From assembly GCA_003116995.1 (NCBI GenBank), contig BDSL01000010.1:1664319-1728318 (forward strand): a stretch of 64,000 nucleotides of DNA, written 5' to 3'. The stretch comes from Yamagishiella unicocca (taxonomy: Eukaryota; Chlorophyta; Chlorophyceae; Chlamydomonadales; Volvocaceae). Below are positions 12,041 through 22,200 of this stretch, piece after piece. How positions within the stretch are numbered: position 1 is the first letter of the stretch; each line of letters starts with the position of its first letter. Position numbers and translations under genes: made by a program. The notes below the pieces were generated by a model, which did not search any database, was not told the origin of the DNA, and saw nothing but the letters and a program-made list of their open reading frames with translations.

Positions 12041-12751
12041 CTGCAGCGGTGACAGGGCGCGAGGTGAGGACGGACCCAAGCCGTAACAATGCTGCTCTGC
12101 AGCATTGCAGGTCAAGCCAGGAGGACTGGCTAGCGTATGCATGCCTAGCTACCGCCGAGATGGAAGGCAAGCCACCAGAACCAAATAGACGATCTCGAAT
12201 GTATGCACGTCTTAGCTCCCTTGCTGATCATGCAGCGCTTGCATAGCCCTCGAGGCCCGAGACACACACACGCATACACGAGCATCGCCCGGACCCCGTG
12301 CGGAGTTGGGGATGTTTTCCTACCTGGGCTGGACCGATGCGGCTGGGTTGGGTTGGAGTCCAGTCGCGCAGCCTGGGACGCCTGCGTCCATCCGGGCAAG
12401 ACGTATACACTACGGTGTATACACTAGGTGTACCTAAATCGTCAAGCAAGCCTTCGCCCACATACAGGTTCCGAGCCCCGCATTTCCCAGGCAGGCAGGC
12501 GCCTAGTGCGCTGCAGTATTTACCTGGCTCGGTGTCGCCACCGTAGACGAGCACTGGGTAGAACCTGGTGGGGCGCCATGCAGCAGCAACGTCCGTCGGA
12601 AAGCAAGCAGCAAGGTGATAGCTGGCAGCGAATATGGTGGGGGCCCATGACCAGATGTCGATTGTCGTGGCGCCCTGCCGTATCACAACGGTACCCCGAC
12701 CTTCGCTTTAACCCCGCCAGGAGTGGGGCTCGCGACTCCGCAGCCGCTCAC

Positions 12752-13588
12752 CACAAGCAGACGAGCTCCGCCCTGCGGCCAGGGTGGTAGAAGACGAAGC
12801 GGTTCATGGCTGGGGCCACCTCGCCTCCCGCCACCAACAGCTTCAAGAATCCCATGAAGCTTTGCCTGAGGGTGGCGGTATTAGGTTTTTAGGGTATTAG
12901 GGTTTTACGAATTGGCAAGCCGTCTAAGGTGATGCACGGCAGTCGCAAATGCGCTAGGCACTCCGCAAGGAAACGTGCTTTGTCCATTGCTCTGCATTAT
13001 TTACCCTAGGCGGCGGCGGTAGTGGAGATGATCAGTGGGGAGTGGCATAAAACCGTTGACGCGAAAAGGACAGGACAGTTGGCGCATGGTCGGCGGACAC
13101 CTAGTTTGTGGGCGCATGCTGGAGCACGGGGACGGACTACCGGCAAACCGGTGGAGGCGTCCCGTCGGGGGCATGGTCAGCGGGGCGGGACGCCGGCGGC
13201 GGCGGCAGTCATGGTGGCACTGGTGGATTCAGTTATCATTGCCCAGCTAGACGCGCCGCAAGCCACCTCATGACCCATCACGCTCTGTGCATCGACCCGA
13301 CGGCACGGCACCTGATGGCTGTGTTGGCACCAATGGACATGTTCATGCCACGAACGGCGGCCTTGGTGTCGGCAACGTCCACCATCCTGCAGTTATCAGT
13401 TAGGCATGGGGCTGGCATGAGCACAGTGCTGTCGTACATACAGAGGGCCCTGCAACCCGCTTCCCCCTCGTGGGCCTCCCGACAAACCTGCAGTGCGCGG
13501 AAGATGCGTACAGCACCTGGCGGCCCCACTTGCCGCACAGCGCCCGCTCGTGGCCCTCTCCCAGCTCCTCGAGCACGGACAGCGTCAC
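12752..13588 (-). other. Candidate upstream exons of cyclase copy B
   Basis: Three segments with splice-like borders join in phase on the minus strand: 13588-13488 (VTLSVLEELGEGHERALCGK onward), 13386-13312 (MVDVADTKAAVRGMNMS onward) and 12859-12752 (SFMGFLKLLVAGGEV onward). A fourth open segment near 12674-12525 (DIWSWAPTIFAASYH) has good borders but the wrong phase. They lie 0.7-1.5 kb upstream of the first firm cyclase exon. The product is not recognised. They could encode the N-terminal sensor region of the cyclase or belong to another gene. Confidence 0.35.
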
Positions 13589-14123
13589 CTGGGGGGCAGA
13601 CGACGATGTGCAGCGTGTGGCTGGAGTGCGAGCCGGAGGCAAGGGAAAGCAAGTATGCTCGGCACCTTCCAGACACGGATGGCCTTTGCACACGATGATA
13701 AGAGCTCGCTCGAGCGTCTCGTTACAGTCGGCATCTCCGCCAACGCCCCAGAAACAACCAGTAGTCATGCCCCGGTGCTGGCCCCGACTCATCCAAACAC
13801 CTCCTCAACGGCTCGCCTTGAGGTCTGAACGCTCCGAGCCCCGGCGCACGCTTTCCAACGTGACGCCGCGAATTCCTGCCCAGCCACAAGCTGAGGGCGG
13901 CGCTGAAGAGCAGCATGTTATGATGTCATCGGTCCCGCCTAGCCGCCGCTGTTCCTCCGGAGACAAGCAAACTGCATCCCCACCGAATAGAGGATGAATG
14001 CCGTTAGGGATGGAACTCCTGTATAAAGGACACTGGCACCTGGCGTGGTGGATGCAGAACGCAAGCTACGCCCAACCGCTAATCAACTCCTTACCCGGTG
14101 AGGGGCGTATATGTTTATCACAT
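13589..14123. other. Spacer upstream of cyclase copy B, nothing assigned
   Basis: Near-identical to 26458-26992 of unit 2. Open frames exist on both strands (for example 13722-13916 minus) but none could be joined in phase to the candidate exons at 13588 or carries a recognised motif. Confidence 0.45.
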
Positions 14124-14479
14124 GGCCGCCCGGGTGCCGAGGAGTTTACCCGACGGTTGACCCGGGCGCGGTTTTGTGGGTGATTTTGGGTTGTGGGGCC
14201 TGGGGCCCCCGCTCTGCCGGGTCGTGCTCCTACTCGCGTCTCGCTGCCGGGTTGGTACAGGTGGTTCGTGTTTTCTGGACACGCTTGTGCTCCTCCCCGT
14301 GCTTTGAGTTGTGCGTGCTGCCTTCTCCGTGTATTCGTGTTTGGCTGTCTTGGCTTTTGCCCCTTCCCGGCCGGTGAGGGCGGGCTCTTTTGCCCAGTGG
14401 TCTGTGTCGTGGTCTGGCCCATCGGGCCCGCCTGGTTGCGCTTCCGCGCTCGTAGGTGCTCAACCTCCCTTGTAACTCT
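14124..14479. mobile_element. Insertion of about 356 bp present only in duplication unit 1
   Basis: Unit 1 reads TATGTTTATCACAT, then this segment, then CGCATTCTGAAATATGATCT. Unit 2 (about 26990) runs directly from TTTATCACAT into CGCACCCTGAAACAAGATCT. The segment is GC-rich, lacks an intact coding region, and ends TTGTAACTCTCGCATTCTGA, which resembles a retroposon 3' tail. A SINE or truncated LINE insertion after the duplication is the simplest reading; no target duplication could be confirmed. Confidence 0.55.
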
Positions 14480-14728
14480 CGCATTCTGAAATATGATCTT
14501 ACACTGCAAGATACTGCTTGATGTTGAGCAACCCAAAGGTTCAACTGCTTGCCGGCGGCAATCTTTCCTATATACTGAGTTCAACTTGCGCAGCATGTAA
14601 AATTCTGACTCCTCAGAAGATGTTGTCATTGCCGTGTGTTCCGAGCCGGGCTCCGCGCATACCAATTTAGCCTAGCCTGATGCTACCATCTTGCAATTAG
14701 GAAGACGTAAGGTTAAAGCATTCCCTAC

Positions 14729-14984
14729 CTGCATCGAGGAACAATGGTACCTCGGGCACCGCGTAGTCGCCTTGACAGTTGTTTTGGCCAAGCTCCAATA
14801 GTTTTGCTTCAAGAGCATGCTGCGTTTGATGGGCCTGCATCAGTTGCGCTTTCAAAAAGCACACCTCCTTACGGTGGACCTCTGCCGCTGCGACGACAGC
14901 CTCCTGCAGTTCGGCGTTCGCAAGACGTAGTCTCTCGATATCAGCTTTGTACATCACATCATCTTGCATATGTTCGTCGACGCC
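14729..14984 (-). CDS. Coiled-coil exon, unit 1 (hypothetical)
   Basis: A single 256-nt open segment bounded by a plausible acceptor (CCTTCCAG before GGCGTC) and donor (GATGCAG before GTAGGG). It encodes a heptad-like helix (DIERLRLANAELQEAVV, then KAQLMQAHQTQHALEAKLLE) followed by GDYAVPEVPLFLDAG. Unit 2 carries the same exon with identical length and mostly conservative substitutions (V to I, V to A, M to T). Family not recognised. It could be an upstream exon of cyclase copy B or part of an independent gene. Confidence 0.5.
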
Positions 14985-15310
14985 CTGGAAGGCATTGACG
15001 GGATGTCCTCCACGCAAGCCGCCCAGCATCCCGCCTAGGGCGTTGTGGCAGTGACAGCAGCCGGGCCGCTTGGCGCGTCACTGTGTAATAACCTTATAAT
15101 TTGAGTACTACACCCAGTAATATACTTTGGACGAGGCGCTGCGCTGTATTCCAACGCATGACAACGAAACCAGCTACGGGCGTGATAAGCTTTATTGAGC
15201 GTTTAGCACTTGAGAACGGCTCTTCTTTCCGGAAGTGATGGTTGGCCGTCCGTATAGGACAACTAATGGCAATTGCTGGTGTTCAAATGCTCGTGGGCCG
15301 TACGTGGACT

Positions 15311-15535
15311 AACTTTAGTGTGGCCGGGCGCCCCATCGCGAGACCCTTTAACTCCGTCCTGGCTGTGAAACCAGAACTGCCCAGATCATGTTGTAGGGTG
15401 GGTGCCCAGACCACACCGCCTGGAGGGCGGCTCCAACCCCAGCCGCCCCGCCGCTCGGGGGCGGTGGAACGCGCTGTTATTGCCGTGCCGTGCTGTTTTC
15501 GGGTTGGCGAACTGCGTGGGAATGGACTGCCTGTT
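15311..15535. other. Junction segment between the two duplication units
   Basis: Not shared with the rest of the window. Unit 1 homology (to 27870) ends near 15310 and unit 2 homology (to cyclase exon 4) begins near 15536, at TGTCATGCTAG. It probably marks the recombination junction that made the tandem array; no terminal repeats are evident. Confidence 0.6.
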
Positions 15536-17996
15536 GTCATGCTAGCCGAGGACACGGACGAGGCAGCCGAAGCCGACCAGGACGGGTACGACAGCGCCCG
15601 CAGCACTCACAGCGACCTTGCCACAGGTAGCTGTGACGCCAACAGTGCCAGCTTCACGGCAATGATGGACGCCTTCACTTCCGCATCCACGCCACCGACC
15701 ACGCCCGGGACAACGCCGACCGGAACCCCCACCGCCTGCCAAGCTGAAGCGGCGCCCATGGTGTTCTCTCCGCAGCGGCACAGCACCCGCACCGCCCTTC
15801 GCAGCACCGGCTCTCAAATGTCCAACCTTCGTTTCGAGAATGGATCCTGGGGTGCGGCAGCGGATGCGGCTGGGATGGCCAATGGATCCGTCCTGCTGAT
15901 GATGCCGGATGGATCCACGCAGCCGCTGGATCTCATGATGGACGACACCAGCGACAGCGACAGCGCCATCCAGCTGACGCGCCGCCAGGTCATGTCGTTG
16001 GCCACGTGGCGCGACCAGGCCACCGTCCTCTTCGCGGATAGTGAGTATTGGTTGTGGGGCGGTTAAGGAGGCGGCGCGTGGTGGGAGAAGCGAGTGCGTA
16101 TGAGGGCGATGCCGGACTGTGGCGGCCGGCTTGTACAAGGCGCAGTAATGGTACGGCTTCCAGCCGTGCCTAGTGGGCAGCAGATGGCGGTTGATGGTAC
16201 TTGCTTGCCCATCCTTCCTTTCGCAGCTCAATTCTCACTCCTTTCCGCTCCTCGCTGTCGTACTCCCGCAGTCAAGGGCTTCACGACGATGTCTCAGCAG
16301 CTGCATCCCGCCCGGGTGATGCTCTTTCTGGACACCCTCTACAACGCCTTCGACCTGATGCTGGACGAGTGCGGCTGCTACAAGGTGTGGCGAAGTAGGG
16401 TGCACGGGGCCGGTAACTAGCGCACAGGGAGTGGACGCCCTGCGTAGCCAGTTGAGGGCTTACGTGTTCATTTCGGGTGGCAGATAATTTACCGTGATGA
16501 TGTCCGGAAGCCGGAACAGCCCTAGCTACTACTACTACAACCCTAGCTGCTACTACGACAATCCTAGCTTGCAACTACGACAATCCTAGTTTACAACTAC
16601 AACCCTAGCTACTACTACACCGCCTAGCTACTACACACAGGTGTTTGACGGTATGCGCCCCTCATGCCCCTTTTCCCCTCCCGCACGTCTCTTCATCGAC
16701 CAGGTGGAGACCATTGGAGGTGAGTGATGGGTCGGCTGCAACCACCAAAGACGGGTACATCCCTGCGCAAGGAGGTACGGGCGGGGGGCTCGCACCTGAT
16801 GTTTGCAAGCGTTGTATACACGAAACACAATGCACTGCGTTATGACTGGTGTATGTGAATGAGTGCGTTATTTCATGCCGGCGTATGCATGGCACAAGCC
16901 CCACGCCGGCATATGGCTCAAGTAAGGCCTCTGTCATCCCAAGCTGCTCTAACGAGCGGTGCTGTGCCCCTGCCTCCCCGCCCTACTTGCTTGCCTGCGC
17001 CCATCCGCCGTCGCGCGCACGCAGACTGCTACATGGTATGCGGCGGCCTCTTTGCGCGGCCACGGTGACGAGATGCTGCTGGGCGGCGTTGACCCCAACC
17101 ACGCGGCCAAGGTGCTTCGTTTCGCACAGCAGAGGATCAGTGCGGCCTCGCGGCTGCGCACTCCGCTTGGCGACCCGGTGCAGCTGCGCATCGGGGTGCA
17201 CAGCGGGCCTTGCATGAGCGGAGTGGTGGGCCGCCGCATGCCGCGCTTCTGCCTCTTCGGCGACACCATCAACACCGCCAGTCGCATGGAGAGCACGGGC
17301 GTGCCGGGGCAGGTACACGCCAGCGAGGTGAGGCGAGCGCAGTGGGGTGGGAACTGGGGGAGCTGCAGGAGCTTTGCCGCAAGTGGTAATCGGAGGACGA
17401 AGTTGACGACCACCGAGACCACAATCCATGTTTGGCTGCCCCTATGCTCTCCTTTGTAACACCACGCTGGCGTCTCATCCTTGCGGACCCCCGGCATACA
17501 GGCCACAACGGCCCTGCTGCCCGACAAGCCGTGGGATGCACGCGGGCAAGGAACTGACATCAAGGGCAAGGGGCTCATGAAGGTGGGCGAATCGGGAACG
17601 TGGTGTGGCAGGGGGTGGCTAGACGGGTGACCCTATTGGCGTGCCTTGCGCGGAATCGCACGTCTTGTTGTAGTTGTACTATTACAGTGGGCTCCAGACC
17701 TTCAAGGTAGAGCCATCGGGCGCAACGTCTTATGGGAAGTATCATCATGTCCCAACTGTATCCCTGTCCGCCGCTGTGCACGTTTGAGCTGAAACCTACC
17801 AGTCGGTCGCACCCGGTCTACACCATTAACTGTTGACGTGTGTGCATCCAGCCGACACCCTCCACTGCCCTGCCAGACGTTCTTGTGGGGCGGGGACCTG
17901 GCGTGCATGTGGCACGAAACCCGTTATCGCGTCATCAGCGCCATTGCTGGCGTCCGCCCTCCCGCTCCCACCGAGACAGCATCACACTCTTCGTGA
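15536..17996 (+). pseudogene. Guanylate-cyclase copy C, 5'-truncated and frameshifted
   Basis: Starts abruptly inside exon 4, so the PAS domain and signalling helix are missing. Remaining exon equivalents: 15536-16040, 16272-16384, 16704-16719, 17025-17327, 17502-17582, 17877-17996. Exon 7 lacks 5 bases near 17057 compared with A, B and D (303 instead of 308 nt), shifting the frame just after CGGLFAR and before the [12 protein letters not shown] motif. The TAA stop of copy A is TCA here, extending the frame to a TGA at 17994. Exon 4 also has a 4-base loss and a 1-base gain relative to A that cancel to a multiple of three. Confidence 0.85.
16520..16640 (+). repeat. CTACTACTA/CCTAGCT repeat in copy C intron 5
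   Basis: Same irregular array as at 3150-3285, with private changes (CTACGACAATCCTAGCT units). Intron length is 319 bp. Confidence 0.75.
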
Positions 17997-19242
17997 CTGC
18001 TGTCAAACAGTAACAATGTGTACGATGGGGAAGGTTATGCCGTACAGCTCTTCATTGTACGCAAACCCGGCAGTATTGTGGCGGTTCTGATGGCCTCTGG
18101 TTTGCCTGTATGAGCAGTGACACCACTTCATGACGTGCGCAGGCATCGGAATGGCCGCGGAAACACGCTGCAATGCGGCTTTTGGTTGATTGCGATACTC
18201 CGGAAGCATGGGCCTGAGGCTGCCGAGAGTGGTGAAGTTGGGGCAACTCTTATGTTCGTGGGAAATTTTTCAAGAAGCACCGTTGCAGCATCAAGGGTGC
18301 GTGGCATTGCATTTATTGAGGCCCGTCACATTCAGGCCCGTGTGTTTAATACCCTAATACCCTGCTTAATACACACCTGCATTTATTGAGGCCCGTCACA
18401 TTCAGGCCCGTGTGTTTAATACCCTAATACCCTGCTTAATACACACCTTGCCACCTTCGCACACTGTTGAAAACCCCGGCCCCCCAATCGCCCCAAGCTT
18501 CTCTCACGTATATACCGCTCAACACTTTATTTTTATTTAGTAGACCATTACTGGTGGCAACCATAGGATTATTGCGTGTAACCGATACGAAATTGGTTCC
18601 GCGTCCAGCTATTGCCGTACTCTGGCAGGCACACTCCCGCATCCAAGTACGACAAAGCAGTTCCACGAGCATCTAGCTCTTCTGAGCCTATATGGACCTT
18701 ACGAGCCCGTAGGGGCAAAACATATGTTAGCTGTATAGCTCGCGTCTGCAGGTTGAAATTGCTTCCTGCAATGCGATTAAATTCGGCCCTTGTGTCGTGC
18801 CGTCAATTGCAAACTGCGTATGCGCTCCGCCTACGTGAGGCACTTCGGTCATCTGAACGCCCCCAAACCCCCCAACAGAAATGCTAGAAACGCCAGAGGA
18901 CGCTCCCAGCCTCTCACCTGGCAGTCCTATCAAGCATGACATTGCTGCAAGACTGACGAATGGAGGCATTTGCCCTCATCATCGCACTCCGCAGGTTTCG
19001 CTTACTGCCCTGTCCTGCCTACTCTCACACACACTGCCGCATCTGTCCTACTAGGAACAGCGCGCCAATAACCAAGGAAGAGGTGGTTGCATAGATAACA
19101 ACCGTACAAAGTGAAACCCACAGCGGAAAAAAGGTCGTCATCCAACAGTTCTTCGTTGTGTAAGGCCACTAGTCGGCGCTTTCATGCAGCGCTCAGGTGC
19201 GGGTCGTCCTCCTGTTCGTGCATGCCGTACCCACCAACATAC
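17997..19242. other. Convergent spacer between cyclase copies C and D
   Basis: Matches 5180-6267 of unit 1 from about 18068 onward. No gene recognised. It includes a 70-bp tandem duplication at 18308-18448. Confidence 0.6.
18308..18448 (+). repeat. 70-bp tandem duplication, 2 copies
   Basis: GCATTTATTGAGGCCCGTCA and the following 50 bases, ending in TTAATACACACC, occur twice head to tail. Unit 1 has one diverged copy near 5410-5470, so the doubling is private to unit 2. Confidence 0.85.
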
Positions 19243-22200
19243 TTACTTGTACATGCTGCCCCATCGTTCATCTCGCAGGTTGGAAAGCCGGGTCCGGCCG
19301 ACCATCGGGATGAACCCCGCCTCTTCGCACTCGCAGCCGCTGCTGAGCGCAGTCGCAAACGAAGACGAGGCTACTGTCTCTTCGGGAAAGGTCCGGCCAG
19401 CCAGCGGGCAGCAACCGCCCATTGCGCTGACGGCACGTCCGCGTGGCTTATTACGCCATGTGCTGGACAAGTCTCCGCCCCAGATGAATGTCTGCAGCGA
19501 ACGAAGTGGGGGTCGTCATCAGTATATGGTACTTGTTGACAGATTGCACCTTTTGACGTACCATACGGGGCATTCCCCGTAATTGACGCACGTACTCACC
19601 GCACACACGCCCGAAGCTCGTATGGGTACCACCCTGGCCATGTGCAATCTCCCGTAGGAGGGGTGCACAAGCATGAGGCTCCGCTGCTGCACTCGCGCCC
19701 GTGTATGGCAATTCACTCTATATGGCAATTGCGCACCACGTCGCGCTGTTGCACACTGGCCAACCTGCCCGCCACGCGCAGCGACCTATCCTGCTGCGTC
19801 ATCCCCTCATATGCGCCCACCTTCATGAGCCCCTTGCCCTTGACTTCGATCTCGTGGCCGCGTGAGCTCCACGGCTCGTCGGGCAGCTGGGCCCTTGTGG
19901 CCTGTATGCCGGGTAGGGGACCCGTGCAGGTGGGGGGCAGAAAATGAAGGCGACGAGCGCAAATGAGGGGATCCGCGCCCCCGGGGTGGTGCTATTCGCC
20001 TGGAAGGTGCCACGTGTCGACGTGTATGCACGTGCCAAACGAGTCCCACCCCTGCACCTTTACCACCGCAGCAGGACGTGGACGTATAGGCGTACTTGCT
20101 TTTGGCAAGGGGTGAGAATTACCGCATGCATACATATAGAAGGCATGTCGATCCGTTCGTTATCCCCGGGAATATACATGCAAACATATGGCGGCTGCAC
20201 CGCCCATCTGGCGGCACGACCAAGCCGTGGGATCTCCCCCCAGCAGATCCCCCTTTTCACCCACCGGCAACATCCCGCCCATATCTCACCTCGCTGGCGT
20301 GTACCTGCCCCGGCACGCCCGTGCTCTCCATGCGACTGGCGGTGTTGATGGTGTCGCCGAAGAGGCAGAAGCGCGGCATGCGGCGGCCCACCACTCCGCT
20401 CATGCAAGGCCCGCTGTGCACCCCGATGCGCAGCTGCACCGGGTCGCCAAGCGGAGTCCGCAGCCGCGAGGCCACACTGATCATCTGCTGCGCGAAACGA
20501 AGCACCTTGGCCGCGTGGTTGGGGTCGAAGCCGCCCAGCAGCATCTCGTCACCGTGGCCGGGCCGCGCAAAGAGGCCGCCGCATACCATGTAGCAGTCTG
20601 CGTGGGCGCGACGGCGGATGGGCGCAGGCAATCAAGTAGGGCGGGGAGGCAGGGGCACAGCACCGCTTGTTAGGGGCCGTCCCATGAGCTGACAGCCGGG
20701 CGACGGAAGCAGCGGCGGCAAGGCCACACGCCGTGCGTTGTTTTTGGCGCGACGCTGCCCAAAACATCAAGTGCGAGCCCCCCCCTCAACCTCATTTCGC
20801 TGCAGTGTCATTCGTCCTCGGTGGTTGCAGCCGACCCATCCACTCACCTCCAATGGTCTCCACCTGGTCGATGAAGAGACGTGCGGGAGGGGAAAAGGGG
20901 CATGAGGCGCATACCGTCAATCACCTGTGAAGTACAGCTAGGGTTGGATCTTGGATGGGCTTCCGGGCATCGCAGTGTTACAGCCCTTTTGTCACCTGAC
21001 ACCCGCAGCACGCGGATGAAGCCGTTAGCCGATCGATCAGACATTGCTGGCCCCTCTCCCCACCCCCCGCGCGCGCAGGGCGCACCACTCTCTGCTCTAG
21101 CTGCGCGGGTCGCCCTCGCGGCCCCGTACACCTTACTCACGGCCCCGTACATCTTACTCGCGGCCCCCCACTCCAACAACGAGTAACTCCACTGCTTCGG
21201 CCTCCGCGCGTGTATGAGCGTCACCCGCCACCGGTGATGCCCGCGCTGTCGGGACTTACACCCCGCTGACGTCGCAGCACTGCGTGCGAGCGCGGAAATG
21301 CTAAAAAGCATCTTCGACCAATATCGGCTGGAAGCCTCACTACCGGGTCCTACATGGCCACGAGAGCCCGGCTGTGGTTGACGCTCTCCTCCGTGTCTGT
21401 CACCTTAATCCCGGCTAGCTTGCTCACGCTCCGCTCCTGGCCGCAACTAGCACCACCTGCGTGGTATATGCCGTCTTCGCTGACCTCAACGAGGCATTTG
21501 CGGCCACCAGCTGTGAGTCCGCAAACGCGCTCTCGCTTCCGTTGCGTACACCGCCCACACCAGCGCCCTCCAAACTCCAACCCCTCCACAACGCCTCGAC
21601 ACCGACCCTGCCGTGGATGCGCACTTCGCCCCCTTCAGCCTCCCCGCCCTCCAACGCCCCTACACCGCCTGCGCCCCCCAGCCACCTGGTCCTCAACCAG
21701 TGCCCCCTGCCCGCATGATTCGTGGCGACCGCCGTCACTGCCCGCTCTGGGCGCTGGCCAGATGAGTTGCAACGAATGGGTAGGGAGGAATGTATAGTTG
21801 GAATCTGGTCGCCCGTACGCTTGCGTCCTTGTCTGCGTGCATACTTGTGCTCGTTTGTGCTATCGCGTTTTCTGGTCCTCCATGGCGGCACGACTTCGGC
21901 TTCCTGCTTCGACGCTGGCTGGCCAAGCCCGACAAGTTACTTTGTCGCCACTGTAACGGTCTGGATCCAGGTTCCGACGGCTCCGGGTTCCGACAACTCT
22001 CGCTCTAGCGTGTCCAGCCCCCCGCGCCTGGACAGCCATCAGCTCTGACCGCCACCCTGCCCTCGGACCAGCCACCAGCCACCAGCCGGTCGACCCCGCC
22101 ATGTAACGCAGCCGAGCCATCCCCCCCTTGCCCTGCCGCATCCCCATCCTCCCTCGGCACCGTCTCCCTCTCGCCCCCCCTTTACCACCCCCCTGCCGTA

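Larger units (their letters stand above)
2145..15310. repeat. Tandem segmental duplication, unit 1 (about 13.2 kb)
   Basis: Matches 15536-27870 over almost its whole length in the same orientation. Corresponding points are offset by about 13.37 kb at the left end, 12.87 kb in the middle and 12.53 kb at the right. The unit contains exons 4-9 of plus-strand copy A, all of minus-strand copy B and a coiled-coil exon. Relative to unit 2 it carries extra segments at about 4640-5167 and 14124-14479. The left junction falls at the start of cyclase exon 4. Confidence 0.9.

Noticed and set aside
12228..12686. Minus-strand open frame with IDIWSWAPTIFAASYH as a further cyclase exon
   Set aside because: Borders look plausible, but its phase does not fit the donor at 12752 or the acceptor at 12040, so it was not added to the model.
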